Shown here one piece after another: positions 1 through 9,327 of a stretch of DNA of 64,000 bases (positions within the stretch are counted from its first letter, which is position 1; every line of letters begins with the position of its first letter). Where the stretch lies: contig NZ_CANMNP010000003.1 of NCBI RefSeq assembly GCF_947499295.1, forward strand, positions 124,001-188,000, read 5' to 3'. The position numbers were made by a program, and so were the translations under genes. A model generated the notes under the pieces. That model was given only the letters and a program-made list of their open reading frames with translations. It made no database searches and was not told where the DNA came from. The DNA is from an uncultured Roseibium sp. (GTDB lineage: Bacteria > Pseudomonadota > Alphaproteobacteria > Rhizobiales > Stappiaceae).

Positions 1-123
1 ATGCCAAGGGAATTCGAGTTCCGGGATGAATTGCCGAAAACCATGGTGGGCAAATTGTCGAAGAAGGAGCTGGTTGAAGAAGAGGCTCGGAAACGCTCTG
101 ACACACAGGCAAAAAGCGCCTGA
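1..123 (+). CDS. Acyl-CoA synthetase, C-terminal fragment
   Basis: The first 41 codons of the window read in frame 1 to a TGA at 121-123; the 5' part lies outside. The peptide contains the end of the AMP-binding C-terminal domain: ELPKTMVGKLSKKEL carries the invariant GK lysine (the catalytic adenylation lysine of the ANL superfamily) close to the C-terminus, as in long-chain fatty-acid CoA ligases (FadD type). The ATG at base 1 is an internal methionine rather than a start, since no complete protein of this family is this short. It converges on the next gene with no clear hairpin between them. The exact acyl substrate cannot be read from this piece. Confidence 0.75.
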   Translation: MPREFEFRDELPKTMVGKLSKKELVEEEARKRSDTQAKSA

Positions 124-160
124 CGTCAGAGCGCTGTGACTCTTTGTTCAAGTTGTGGTT

Positions 161-1162
161 TCAGTTTGAATACCCGCGCCCATCCGAGGCGCGGGCGAGT
201 TCCTTGCCTCTCCGGGCTTCACGGTGAACGGTGTAAATGGATGCGGCGATGATGATGCCCGCACCGATCAGCGTTTCGGTGCTCGGCCATTGGCTGAAAA
301 CAACAGCACCAAAAATGGTGGCATAAAGAAGTCTCGTGTAGTCCAGAGAGGCAATGGCGGTGGCTTCGCCAGCCTTGAACGCCTTGATATTGGCGAGTTG
401 GGCTGCCCAGGAAATGACGCCGATCACGATGAGGATGAGCCACTGTTTCGCGGACGGCGGCTGCCAGGTCAGTACTGCCGGTATACTCATGATCAGTCCG
501 ACGCCCAGGGCCTGGTAGGTCAGAATCGTGACCGGTGCGTCAGTCCGGGTCAGGATGCGAACAACGATCATCACCATGCTCGCACCGGCTGCGCCGGCGA
601 TAGCGAGTGCAGCATAGGGATCGACAAGTGTGTCACCTCCCGGTCGCAGCATCAGCAGAACACCCAGAAATCCGATGATGGTTGCCCCCCAGCGATGCAG
701 TCCGACGGTCTCCCCAAGCAGCCAGATCGCGAAGATCGTGACGAAAAACGTTTTGGAGAAACTGATCGCCGTCGCGTCGGCCAGAGGCAATTCGATTATC
801 GCGGTGAAACCGCAAAGCATTGCGGTTGAAGCAAAAAGGATACGGGTCAGTTGCAGCCAGGGCCGCTGCGTTGCCAGTGAATTCGGCAATCCGGTCAGGA
901 TAGTCGGGGCCACAATGGCCAACATGACGAGCTGCCGAACCAAAAGGATTTGGAAGACACTGAGCTCCTGACCAACGAATTTGATCAGTGTGACCATGAT
1001 GGAGAACAGAAAAGCCGCCAACAGAATCCAAAGTGCTCCGATCGTGTTTGAAGGCAGCCCCTCGGTCAGCTTGGCCAGCCTGGCTGCCAGTCTGTTTGTC
1101 GTGCCGGAGCGCGGCTGCCCTGCACCCTTGTCGGGCGCCGGGTCTTCTGGGGACTTATTCAT
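161..1162 (-). CDS. EamA/DMT-family inner-membrane transporter
   Basis: A 333-residue hydrophobic protein with about ten membrane segments in two EamA repeats. A hydrophilic, proline-rich N-terminal tail of about 35 residues precedes the first helix. The first repeat carries the typical pattern ending in LLGETVGLHRWGATIIGFLGV, and the second ends in FSQWPSTETLIGAGIII. This is the RarD/RhaT-like drug/metabolite transporter superfamily, which exports or imports small metabolites; the substrate is not predictable. A second, related EamA protein lies at 6491-7492. The gene is monocistronic and convergent with the acyl-CoA synthetase gene. Confidence 0.85.
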   Translation of the reverse strand: MNKSPEDPAPDKGAGQPRSGTTNRLAARLAKLTEGLPSNTIGALWILLAAFLFSIMVTLIKFVGQELSVFQILLVRQLVMLAIVAPTILTGLPNSLATQRPWLQLTRILFASTAMLCGFTAIIELPLADATAISFSKTFFVTIFAIWLLGETVGLHRWGATIIGFLGVLLMLRPGGDTLVDPYAALAIAGAAGASMVMIVVRILTRTDAPVTILTYQALGVGLIMSIPAVLTWQPPSAKQWLILIVIGVISWAAQLANIKAFKAGEATAIASLDYTRLLYATIFGAVVFSQWPSTETLIGAGIIIAASIYTVHREARRGKELARASDGRGYSN

Positions 1163-1350
1163 ATCTGGTCCTGAGCCGCATCTGCCTCAAATGGCAATAG
1201 GATGGGAGCAAGGTGCTCCAAGACGATGGGCAATTGGTTTTGTTTGCAGCAAGACTAACCAGATTTCGCCAGAAGAAAAGGCACAGGTTTGAATTCGCGG
1301 TTCAGGAGAGGGTATCTTTAGAATTCGCGAATTGGATAGGGGAGGATAAC

Positions 1351-1941
1351 TTGCGCAAGATTCAGACACAGGGCGTGCATCACATCACGCTTGTCGGAGC
1401 GGACAGACAAACCTCCATCGACTTCTGGGAAGGTTTGCTCGGGATGCCATTTGTCTTTGAGCAACCCAATCTCGATGACCCCAATCAGAGCCATCTCTAT
1501 TTCGATCCGGGTGACGGGCGCTTGATCACCATTTTTACGAACGAAGATCGAAAGCCTGATGCAGAACCCGCGCCGCAAGCAATCGGCTGTGTGCACCATC
1601 TGGCGCTTGACGTGTCTCAGGCAACATTCAGGCAGATTGCGGACAGGCTGGACTTGCGCGGAATTTCCCATAGCGGCCCGAAAGACCGGGGTTTCATGGA
1701 TTCAATTTATTTTCGCGATCCGCTAGGGTTGTTGATCGAATTGGCCAGCTACCGGTTTCAACCACCTGCTGGAGTTTCCATGGGAGAAGTGATGCTCGAG
1801 GCTCACAAGCTCCGTGTTGCGCAGGGAGACTACAACATCCAGGAAAGTCATCTAGCCGACGCAATCGAGAACCTAACACGTGAAACACGCAGAAGCCTTT
1901 CTGAAGACCGGAGCGCCAAAAATCCTTACGAGAGCTCATGA
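1351..1941 (+). CDS. VOC-superfamily (glyoxalase/extradiol dioxygenase-like) protein
   Basis: I place the start at TTG 1351 because GGGGAGGA lies 5 bases upstream; the frame is open further upstream but that part does not resemble the family. The resulting 196 residues begin with GVHHITL, a classical first metal-ligand strand. A second half-fold follows with VHHLALDV, and the motif ends in DPLGLLIELASYR with a candidate glutamate ligand. This is one pair of beta-alpha-beta-beta-beta modules, as in glyoxalase I, fosfomycin-resistance proteins and extradiol dioxygenases. The reaction cannot be assigned. It precedes the molybdenum hydroxylase gene on the same strand, but 283 bases separate them. 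Confidence 0.8.
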   Translation: MRKIQTQGVHHITLVGADRQTSIDFWEGLLGMPFVFEQPNLDDPNQSHLYFDPGDGRLITIFTNEDRKPDAEPAPQAIGCVHHLALDVSQATFRQIADRLDLRGISHSGPKDRGFMDSIYFRDPLGLLIELASYRFQPPAGVSMGEVMLEAHKLRVAQGDYNIQESHLADAIENLTRETRRSLSEDRSAKNPYESS

Positions 1942-2224
1942 TCCGGTTTAAGGGCAGGTCACACGCCGACTGTTGTTTTGCCCGCATTGTTGACGGAAGC
2001 CAAAAGCTTGGTGCAAACTGCCGGAAGTAGAGCGGTCCAAAAAGGCCACTCAGAGTAGTTTTGACTAAGTCGTATTTGCAGCGCAACCAATTGGACAATA
2101 GGCTCGTGGACTGACTGTCCCTCTGGCATCTGCTGGTCGCGGGCACTATGTTCCAAGAAACAGCCACCTTCGCTGCGCGGCAAATTCTCAGGGAAGTTCT
2201 TCCCAAAAATACAGGTCCAAATTC

Positions 2225-4522
2225 ATGAACCAGATGGTCACTCCGAAATTCGGTGTCGGCGCTCCATTGCGTCGGAAAGAAGACGAACCGCTGATCACAG
2301 GCAAGGGGATCTACACAGGCGACTATATGCCGGACGGCTGTCTTCATGGTGTTGTCGTTCGTTCAGCGATGGCTCACGCCAAGATCAAGGTCGAGAACGC
2401 TGATGACATCCGCGAGATGGACGGTGTGCATATGGTTCTCACCGGCGCGGACGTTGCGGGAAAGTCTTTGTTGACGGCTGCTCACATCAAGCAGCTGGAT
2501 GGGACGCACTACGAAGCGCCACCTCAACCGCTTTTGTGTGAAGACACCGTTCGTTTCGTCGGCGATGCCATTGCGTTCATCGTCGCGGATGATTTGAACC
2601 TTGCCAAAAGCGCTGCAGAGATGCTCGAAATCGACTACGAACCGCTCGATGTGGTCATTGGTATTGAAAATGCGTTGGACCCGGATGCGGCAAAGGTCTG
2701 GCCAGAGCTGGGAACGAATGTCTCTTTCACGCTCGGACATGGGGACCAGGCCAAAACACAAGAAGCCTTCTCCAAAGCCCACAAGACCGTGTCGATTGAA
2801 GTGGTCAACAACCGGATTGTCGTCAACTACATGGAGCTGCGTGGCTGTGTCGCTGAATACGATACGCCGGGCAGACGTTTCAAACTGACGCTCGGCACCC
2901 AAGGTGGTCACGGAGTGCGCGATATTCTCTGCAGCACGCTCGGACTTGAGGCTAGCGAGATCCAGGTGATTACGCCTGAAGTCGGCGGCGGTTTCGGGAC
3001 CAAGGCCTTCTGTTATCGCGAATACCCGCTGGCGATGATTGCTGCCAGGTCTCTAGAACGGCCGGTGCGGTGGGCAGGTGAGCGAATGGAGCATTTTGTG
3101 ACCGACGCGCATGGCAGGGACAACCTGACCCATGCCGAGCTCGCGCTTGACGAGAACAACCGTATCCTTGGCCTTAATGTGCATGTGAAAGCTGCCATGG
3201 GCGCCTATCTGAACCAGTTCGGTCCGTTCATCCCCTATCTAGGTGCCTCAATGGCATCCGGGCTTTATGACATCCCAGCTGTTTTTGCGAAAATCGATGG
3301 TGTCTATATGCACACGGTGCCGACCGATGCCTATCGGGGTGCAGGACGCCCGGAAGCTGCTTATGTGCTTGAGCGCCTGATCGACAAGGCGGGCGAGGAA
3401 ACAGGCCTTGGCCCGATCGAATTCCGGAAGCTCAATTTCATCCGGGCAGATCAGCTGCCTTATACAACTCAGACCGGCCGTCTTTATGACACCGGAGACT
3501 TTGCCGGCCATCTTGATAAAGCACTTGAAGTGGCGGATTGGGACGGTTTCAAAGCACGCCAGGCTGAAAGCGCTCAATCCGGCAAATACCGTGGTATCGG
3601 CATCTGTTCCTACGTTGAGGCTTGTGCCTTCGCTGGCAGCGAGGAAGCCACTCTGGAACTTGATGACAAGGGAAGCCTGACACTCCTGATTGGGACACAA
3701 ACCAACGGTCAGGGCCACGACACGGCGTACAGCCAGGTTGTTGCCGAACAGTTCGGTGTCAGCATCGAGGATGTCACTCTGATCCAGGGCGATACAGACC
3801 GTGTGCGCAAGGGCGGTGGAACCGGTGGTTCCCGGTCCATTCCGATTGGGTTGCCGTCAGTGCGCGATGCCAGCGTCTCGCTGGTCAAAAAGGTCAAGGA
3901 GCTGGCTGCTGACAAACTTGAGGCCGGCATAGAAGATCTTGAACTTGAGAGCGGTGTGGTGCGCGTTGTCGGGACGGATCAGCAGGTAACTCTCGCTGAG
4001 ATCGCTGCAAGCACCGGTGAGACCCTTTCCGCTCGGGAAGAGGTTGCGCAGTCGGAAAACACCTATCCGAACGGCACTCATATCTGCGAGCTTGAGGTCG
4101 ATCCGGAAACCGGTGACATCACCGTCGCGAACTATGTCATCGTTGACGATTTCGGTGTGACCGTGAACCCATTGCTGCTGACGGGTCAGGTGCATGGCGG
4201 TGTGGTCTCGGCCATTAGCCAAGCCCTGTGCGAACACACGGTTTATGACGAAGAAGGACAACTGCTGACCGCTTCACTGCTGGACTATCAGTTGATCCGG
4301 GCTGCGGATCTGCCGGACATTCACTTTGAAACGCGCAACATTCCTTCCACCACGAATGCCATGGGGATCAAGGGCGCGGGCGAGGCCGGAACAATCGGTG
4401 GCCTGGCTGCGGTCATGAACGCCATTCAGGTGGCCCTGAAAGACGGGGCGGGCGTTGAAGAGGTTTTCGATATGCCCGCGACGCCGCTCCGGGTCTGGGA
4501 CGCAATCCAGGCGGCCCGGTAA
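2225..4522 (+). CDS. Xanthine dehydrogenase-family molybdopterin-binding (CoxL-like) large subunit
   Basis: This 765-residue protein has the full architecture of the large Mo-cofactor subunit: an N-terminal a/b hammerhead domain (about 15-130) followed by molybdopterin-binding domains. Visible signatures are GGGFGTKAF near residue 260, AYRGAGR near 369 and GIKGAGEAG with the expected catalytic glutamate near residue 720. AYRGAGR is the form II loop; true CO dehydrogenases carry AYxCSFR. It should therefore be read as an uncharacterised aldehyde, purine or N-heterocycle hydroxylase subunit and not as CO dehydrogenase. No FAD-binding medium subunit or 2Fe-2S small subunit lies next to it. A strong terminator follows at once, so the gene stands alone. 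Confidence 0.85.
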   Translation: MNQMVTPKFGVGAPLRRKEDEPLITGKGIYTGDYMPDGCLHGVVVRSAMAHAKIKVENADDIREMDGVHMVLTGADVAGKSLLTAAHIKQLDGTHYEAPPQPLLCEDTVRFVGDAIAFIVADDLNLAKSAAEMLEIDYEPLDVVIGIENALDPDAAKVWPELGTNVSFTLGHGDQAKTQEAFSKAHKTVSIEVVNNRIVVNYMELRGCVAEYDTPGRRFKLTLGTQGGHGVRDILCSTLGLEASEIQVITPEVGGGFGTKAFCYREYPLAMIAARSLERPVRWAGERMEHFVTDAHGRDNLTHAELALDENNRILGLNVHVKAAMGAYLNQFGPFIPYLGASMASGLYDIPAVFAKIDGVYMHTVPTDAYRGAGRPEAAYVLERLIDKAGEETGLGPIEFRKLNFIRADQLPYTTQTGRLYDTGDFAGHLDKALEVADWDGFKARQAESAQSGKYRGIGICSYVEACAFAGSEEATLELDDKGSLTLLIGTQTNGQGHDTAYSQVVAEQFGVSIEDVTLIQGDTDRVRKGGGTGGSRSIPIGLPSVRDASVSLVKKVKELAADKLEAGIEDLELESGVVRVVGTDQQVTLAEIAASTGETLSAREEVAQSENTYPNGTHICELEVDPETGDITVANYVIVDDFGVTVNPLLLTGQVHGGVVSAISQALCEHTVYDEEGQLLTASLLDYQLIRAADLPDIHFETRNIPSTTNAMGIKGAGEAGTIGGLAAVMNAIQVALKDGAGVEEVFDMPATPLRVWDAIQAAR

Positions 4523-4542
4523 AGTTGAGTTTCGTTTGTGAG

Positions 4543-4573
4543 AAGAGGCATCCAAAAGATGCCTCTTTTTTTG
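4543..4573 (+). terminator. Rho-independent terminator after the CoxL-like gene
   Basis: A perfect 10-bp stem (AAGAGGCATC / GATGCCTCTT) with a CAAAA-type loop runs directly into seven T residues. It sits 20 bases after the stop codon. Confidence 0.9.
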
Positions 4574-4770
4574 TGCAAGCCACAACAGCGCCACACAGGA
4601 AATTGAGCGTTATTGTGTCTCCAGGGACTGCGGCAGGGCGCTGCGGTATCTATAATTGTGTGAATAGTGTTATTCAGCTTCTTGCTTGATTTCGTCGTTA
4701 CCAAGCACAGTTTGACTATCCGGCGGCTCCGATCGTCACTCATTGAATTCGAACAGTCAGGAATTTACTT

Positions 4771-6030
4771 GTGTTTCAATCCTTCTTTCCGAAACCAAAA
4801 CTGTTTTTCCTGTCTGCCGCGATATGGTCGCTTGCTGCGGTAATTGTCTGGTACGGCTTTGCCAGTGACCTTGGCCCAAGCCTGGGTCTTGGAGCGGCAC
4901 CTGAAGGACCACCCCCGATTGATCTCAGATTCTTTGTGACGCCCGACTTCTTGTGGTTCTACATCTACTACGCCGTTTGCACGGTGCTTTTCGGCGGTTT
5001 CTGGTGGTATTTCGAGCGCGATCACAGATGGCATGTATGGTCCGTCTGGGGCTCTTCGCTGATCATTTTCATCACCTATTTCTCGGTCCAGGTTTCGGTG
5101 GCGATCAACAATTGGCGGCGGCCCTTCGGGGATACGCTGCAAAATGCGCTGGAGGGCGACAAGGGTGTTGTTGCCGCCGATTTTTACATGCTTATGCTGA
5201 TGTTCGCGCAGATTGCAGGGTTGTCGATGGCCCTGTTTGTGATGAACAGGTTTTTCGTCAGCCACTATATCTTCCGCTGGCGAACCGCGATGAACGACTA
5301 TTACGTCGCAAAGTGGGGCAATGTCCGCCACATTGAGGGCGCTTCACAGCGTATTCAGGAAGACACGATGCGCTTTGCCTCGATCATGGAAGGCCTGGGT
5401 GTTTCCATGATCGATGCCGTCATGACGCTGATTGCGTTCCTTCCTGTCCTTTTCAGCTTGTCGACTTACGTCAGCACTTTGCCTATCGTCGGCGAGATCC
5501 CTGCGCCTCTCTTCACTGCCGCCATTTTGTGGTCTTTGTTCGGAACTGTTCTGCTTGCTGTGGTCGGGATCAAGCTGCCCGGGCTAGAGTTTCACAACCA
5601 AAGGGTTGAAGCCGCGTACCGGAAAGAACTGGTCTATGGTGAGGATCATGAGCACAGGGCTCAACCGCCAACCCTCACCGAGCTGTTCAGCAATGTGAGG
5701 AAAAACTACTTCCGTCTCTATTTTCACTACCTTTATTTCAACCTGGCGCGTGGGTTCTATCTGCAGGCCGACAACATGTTCACCTATTTCATTCTGGTGC
5801 CGACGATTGTCGCCGGCACGATCACGTACGGTATCGTCCAGCAGATTCTGACCGCGTTTGGCCAGGTCTCGAATTCCTTCCAGTATCTGGTGAATTCCTG
5901 GTCCACGATTATCGAACTGCTGTCCATCTACAAACGACTCAAAGGCTTTGAAGTGTCCATCGCCGAACGCGAAACGATGCCGCCTGAAGAACTCGCGAGA
6001 CTGTTGTCGGAAAAAGAGGCAAAGCTTTAG
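4771..6030 (+). CDS. bacA: SbmA/BacA-family peptide transporter
   Basis: The 419-residue integral membrane protein matches the SbmA/BacA family along its length. It has an N-terminal helix, a cluster with [17 protein letters not shown], the [14 protein letters not shown] segment typical of the ABC-transporter membrane fold, and a conserved C-terminal [19 protein letters not shown]. Family members are proton-driven homodimeric importers of proline-rich and cysteine-rich antimicrobial peptides and bleomycin in the inner membrane. In rhizobia BacA is needed for chronic host infection and for very-long-chain fatty-acid modification of lipid A. The start is GTG 4771 with a weak CAGGA upstream. There is no fused ATPase domain, so it is not the BclA/ExsE type. 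Confidence 0.88.
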   Translation: MFQSFFPKPKLFFLSAAIWSLAAVIVWYGFASDLGPSLGLGAAPEGPPPIDLRFFVTPDFLWFYIYYAVCTVLFGGFWWYFERDHRWHVWSVWGSSLIIFITYFSVQVSVAINNWRRPFGDTLQNALEGDKGVVAADFYMLMLMFAQIAGLSMALFVMNRFFVSHYIFRWRTAMNDYYVAKWGNVRHIEGASQRIQEDTMRFASIMEGLGVSMIDAVMTLIAFLPVLFSLSTYVSTLPIVGEIPAPLFTAAILWSLFGTVLLAVVGIKLPGLEFHNQRVEAAYRKELVYGEDHEHRAQPPTLTELFSNVRKNYFRLYFHYLYFNLARGFYLQADNMFTYFILVPTIVAGTITYGIVQQILTAFGQVSNSFQYLVNSWSTIIELLSIYKRLKGFEVSIAERETMPPEELARLLSEKEAKL

Positions 6031-6490
6031 GCTGCGAACACCCAAATTATTTTTTCAGGTGTCAGTCAGGTCCAGATTTGCGACGAAGGGCTTCAGAACC
6101 ATGTTTTTTCATGGTTCAAAGGCCGTGACACTGCAGATCAAAGACTGATTGGCAGAGGCCATTTCGAAAGTTCCGGCGATTAGAGACAAAGTTGCCGGAC
6201 TGTTTTTGATCCTGTTTGCCACAATGAGGTGGGAACAGGTCGTCCGGCGCTTGTTCTCGCGCCTCATGATGACGATTTTCAAGAGCAGCGTTGCAAATGA
6301 TGCGCACAGGACAGATACTGTTTGGGCTACTCATTTAAGACCCCGCACCAAAACTGTCTTTTCAAGGCGATCCTTTACTTGATGCGGCTGAACCTTCAGT
6401 CGATGGCAGTTTCTGTTCAACGTCACGTGATTTCCAGTCCGGTGCATCACGGGCAAGACATATTCATTGCGCCGGTTCCTGGAATTCCAC
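6031..6490. other. Intergenic stretch without a recognisable gene
   Basis: The 460 bases between bacA and the second EamA gene hold only short open frames with no family resemblance. I see no convincing terminator, RNA gene or repeat. Confidence 0.5.
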
Positions 6491-7492
6491 ATGACGCTAG
6501 CAAGCGTGAAAACCCGATTGAAAAGGCAGCCCGCTCCGACAGGAATGACGCGTCACGCGCCCATGCTCGGTATTTCGCTGAAACTTGCCTCGACAATCGC
6601 CTTCTTCGTCATGGCAACGGCTCTGAAGATTGCAGCTGAAACAGTACCAATTGGTCAGCTTGTTTTCGCGCGAAACTTTTTCGGTCTTTTTCCGGTTCTA
6701 TTGATGGTTGCCTTTCGGGGTGAACTTGGACTTGCCTTTGAAACACAGAATCCGAAAGGTCATCTGACGCGCGCAGCCGTCGGACTTTCAGCGATGGTCT
6801 GCGGTTTTACCGCGCTCTATCTGCTGCCGTTGCCGGATGCGACCGCGATCGGTTTTGCCACGCCCCTGATCGTGGTTGTCCTCGCGTTTTTTCTGCTTGG
6901 CGAACAGGTCCGCATCTATCGCTGGAGCGCAGTCGGCGTTGGCTTTCTCGGCATTCTTGTCGTCTTGTCACCCCACCTTGGTGAAGGGCAGCTCGACAAT
7001 GCCTCTGCTCTTGGCGCACTGATCGGTGTCACGGGCGCGGGTTTTGCCGCGCTGGCCATGATCACTGTACGCAAGCTGTGCGAGACAGAACGCACGTCAA
7101 CCATTGTGACCTGGTTTGCCGGTGCAGCCACCCTGCTGTCCCTGCTGACCTTTCCGCTGGGGTTGTTTGCGCCTGGTCAGGCCTGGGTGTGGCCGGATGC
7201 ATCTACTGCGGGTCTGCTGGTTCTGATCGGGCTCGCGGGTGGTGTCGGACAAATCTTTCTGACGCAAAGCTATCGCTATGCGGAAGCCTCAACCATTGCA
7301 CCATTCGATTACGTCAACATGCTGTGGGCGATTATCGTCGGTTGGCTGATTTTTTCCGAAGTGCCGGTCACCGAAGTGGTGCTCGGCGCGATGATCGTCA
7401 TTGCCGCCGGTATTTTCGTGATCTACCGCGAGCACAGGCTTGGCCTCGACAGAACCAAGGCACGACGAGCGTCCTCACCGTCGAAGTCTTGA
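6491..7492 (+). CDS. EamA/DMT-family transporter
   Basis: I use the first ATG, at 6491, giving 333 residues; a TTG eight codons earlier (6467) is an alternative, and neither has a strong ribosome-binding site. The protein has ten predicted helices in two EamA repeats. Typical segments are LPLPDATAIGFATPLIVVVL and ALFLTQSYRYAEAS-like transmembrane loops (here GQIFLTQSYRYAEASTIAPF). It is closest in style to the S-adenosylmethionine-uptake/RhaT-like branch, but the substrate is not assignable. It is related to the EamA gene at the left edge but clearly diverged. Confidence 0.85.
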   Translation: MTLASVKTRLKRQPAPTGMTRHAPMLGISLKLASTIAFFVMATALKIAAETVPIGQLVFARNFFGLFPVLLMVAFRGELGLAFETQNPKGHLTRAAVGLSAMVCGFTALYLLPLPDATAIGFATPLIVVVLAFFLLGEQVRIYRWSAVGVGFLGILVVLSPHLGEGQLDNASALGALIGVTGAGFAALAMITVRKLCETERTSTIVTWFAGAATLLSLLTFPLGLFAPGQAWVWPDASTAGLLVLIGLAGGVGQIFLTQSYRYAEASTIAPFDYVNMLWAIIVGWLIFSEVPVTEVVLGAMIVIAAGIFVIYREHRLGLDRTKARRASSPSKS

Positions 7493-7525
7493 TCCAAGGA
7501 TCAGGCTTTTACCAACCACTGCCGA

Positions 7526-7939
7526 TTACTGCGGTTTGTAGGGGTAGGTTTCGACCGCGCTTTTGGTTCCGTCCGGAAAGACAAGCTGAACGCTGATGGA
7601 TTGAACCGATCCGTCCGGCAATTCCAGGTATGGCTTGTCTTTCAAGACCGCGTTTGGATTGTCCGGATCACACTCATCCAGTTCCCAGACTTCCTCCAGC
7701 GGTCCTCCGTTCAGGCCGAAGAAGACATAGTCGATGCCACATTTCCAGGCTTCAAGATGGGTGAAATAAATAAGGTCCTGACCTTCCCAATCCCGGAAAG
7801 CCACCCAGCTGGTCTTGGTAACGTCAAGAATTTGTTTGATCTGTTCCGGCGGCATGCCTTGTGCCTTGGCCGGCAAACCTGCGGCAAGCGGCAGAATGCA
7901 GAGGGCTGCGGAGAACAGGGCTGATTTCATCATGCGCAT
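7526..7939 (-). CDS. Small secreted protein of unknown function
   Basis: A 137-residue protein whose first 26 residues form a Sec signal peptide, with cleavage expected after PAKA. The mature part has two cysteines (WKCGID and DECDPDN) that could form a disulfide, and an acidic C-terminal half. I do not recognise a family; it resembles conserved hypothetical periplasmic proteins. It lies just downstream of the small Lrp-like gene on the same strand (24 bases apart), so the two may be co-transcribed. Confidence 0.6.
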   Translation of the reverse strand: MRMMKSALFSAALCILPLAAGLPAKAQGMPPEQIKQILDVTKTSWVAFRDWEGQDLIYFTHLEAWKCGIDYVFFGLNGGPLEEVWELDECDPDNPNAVLKDKPYLELPDGSVQSISVQLVFPDGTKSAVETYPYKPQ

Positions 7940-7963
7940 TTGTCGGCTCCTGCTTGCGGCGCT

Positions 7964-8200
7964 TTAAAAGGCTTTGAACGTAATGATTGTTTTGGTGTCC
8001 TGAATGCCATCGATCGGATGGACCTTTTCATTGACGAAATGGCCGATGTCCGCATCGCTTTCGACATAGAACTTGACCAGCAGATCATAGTCGCCACTGG
8101 TGGAATAGACTTCTGACGCGATTTCCGCATCTGCGATAGCGCTGGCAACCTGATAGGTCTTGCCCAGTTGGCATTTGATCATCACGAAAAACGGGGTCAT
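7964..8200 (-). CDS. Stand-alone Lrp/AsnC ligand-binding (RAM) domain protein
   Basis: Only the last 78 codons of a longer open frame look real. Starting at ATG 8200 (GGAG seven to eight bases upstream), the protein runs MTPFFVMIKC through SGDYDLLVKFYVESD to a TKTIITFKAF end. That is a complete Lrp/AsnC C-terminal alpha-beta effector domain with no DNA-binding helix-turn-helix. Single-domain proteins of this type form rings or dimers and may bind amino acids or partner with full-length Lrp proteins. The longer frame upstream is antisense to the TPP riboswitch and is discounted. Confidence 0.8.
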   Translation of the reverse strand: MTPFFVMIKCQLGKTYQVASAIADAEIASEVYSTSGDYDLLVKFYVESDADIGHFVNEKVHPIDGIQDTKTIITFKAF

Positions 8201-8341
8201 GCGGAGCTCCGGACGTTTGGCGCGTTGGAAAAGACTGCTCTCAAGGACATCGCGCATCTCCCCGCCGCAGTCAATTGCAGATCCCGACAAGCCTTTGGGC
8301 AGGTACTTGCAATCCGCCGTCAGCCTTGTTAGCAGTGCAAG

Positions 8342-8441
8342 CATCTCATGGGGGTGCCCGGCCATTGTGGCGCGGGCTGAGAGGCGACTTGCCAACTCCT
8401 TGAACCTGATCCGGCTGATACCGGCGGAGGGATTTGAGATG
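8342..8441 (+). promoter_or_regulatory. TPP (thiamine pyrophosphate) riboswitch, THI element
   Basis: The conserved core is plain: GGGGGTGCCCG at the 5' side, GGCTGAGAGGC in the middle (the pyrimidine-sensor CTGAGA), then CCTTGAACCTGATCCGG with GATACCGGCGGAGGGA. Helix P1 is perfect: CATCTCA at 8342-8348 pairs with TGAGATG at 8435-8441. The element ends 77 bases before the thiM start, whose ribosome-binding site is GGGAGGAG. Control is therefore likely at the level of translation or early termination. TPP binding should switch off thiM-thiD and probably the following TRAP gene. Confidence 0.95.
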
Positions 8442-8518
8442 ACGATGTGTCTGGCAACAGCCCTGTTCAATCTCGCAGAGTTTTGCAGTCTGAAACCAAC
8501 GATGTCCGGGAGGAGCAC

Positions 8519-9292
8519 ATGAGCCTCTCCATCGCGGCTTCAACACAAGATCTCCAGCCCGAGACGGTTTTCGAACTTCTGCAACGTGTGCGCAAACGTG
8601 AACCGCGCGTACACGCAATAACCAATGCTGTTGCACAGGGCTTTACTGCCAATGTGCTGCTCGCGCTCGGTGCCATTCCTTCGATGACCATTGCTCCCCA
8701 GGAGGTTGCCAGCTTTGCTGCCGGTGCAGATGCGCTTCTGGTCAACCTTGGTACGCTGGACGAAACCCGCCGGGCGGCAATTCCCTTGGCTGTTGCCGCT
8801 GCACGCGACAATGAACACCCCGTTCTGATCGATCCGGTATATGTGAACCTTTCACCAGTGCGATGTGCGTTCGCCAAGGAACTTTTGGTCAGTCAGCCGG
8901 ATCTTGTTCGCCTGAACGAGGCTGAACAGAGCGCGCTATTTCAGGAGCGGGCAGATGCCGAGGCGCTGATTGCAAAGGGAACTGTTCTTGCCGTGACCGG
9001 TGAAAGGGACAAGATCGAAAGCCGAGAGAGAGATTTTCATCTTCTCAACGGCGATCCCCTGATGGCGCGGGTGACGGCAACCGGGTGTGCTGGAGGCGCG
9101 GTCCTGGCAGCATTTGCAAGTGTTGAAAAGGATACCGCGCTGGCAGCGGCTGCCGGTCTGTCGGTGTTCAATATTGCGGGTGAAGTTGCTGCCGGTCAGG
9201 CTGCTGGTCCGGGAACGTTTGTGCCTGAACTGCTCGACGCACTTTACAACCTCAGCCTCAGCGATATCGAAGCCAGGCTTCGCAGCGCTTAA
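8519..9292 (+). CDS. thiM: Hydroxyethylthiazole kinase
   Basis: The start ATG 8519 has GGGAGGAG three bases upstream; a 24-codon upstream extension in frame overlaps the riboswitch expression platform and is not used. The 257-residue protein shows the ThiM fold: VHAITNAVAQGFTANVLLALG near the N-terminus (substrate site), a VLIDPVYVNLSPVR loop, and ATGCAGGAVLAAF, the anion-hole/catalytic segment. It phosphorylates 4-methyl-5-(2-hydroxyethyl)thiazole, a salvage step of thiamine synthesis in the cytoplasm. The gene follows the TPP riboswitch and precedes thiD by 35 bases. Confidence 0.92.
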   Translation: MSLSIAASTQDLQPETVFELLQRVRKREPRVHAITNAVAQGFTANVLLALGAIPSMTIAPQEVASFAAGADALLVNLGTLDETRRAAIPLAVAAARDNEHPVLIDPVYVNLSPVRCAFAKELLVSQPDLVRLNEAEQSALFQERADAEALIAKGTVLAVTGERDKIESRERDFHLLNGDPLMARVTATGCAGGAVLAAFASVEKDTALAAAAGLSVFNIAGEVAAGQAAGPGTFVPELLDALYNLSLSDIEARLRSA

Positions 9293-9327
9293 GAACCAAG
9301 ATTTCCTGATTTTCGAAGGAGGACACC

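Noticed and set aside
6149..6382. 77-codon frame between bacA and the second EamA gene
   Set aside because: No ribosome-binding site and a non-native-looking composition; treated as intergenic.
8201..8518. Upstream extension of the Lrp-like frame on the minus strand (106 more codons)
   Set aside because: It is antisense to the TPP riboswitch, has no family resemblance, and a good start with ribosome-binding site exists at 8200.
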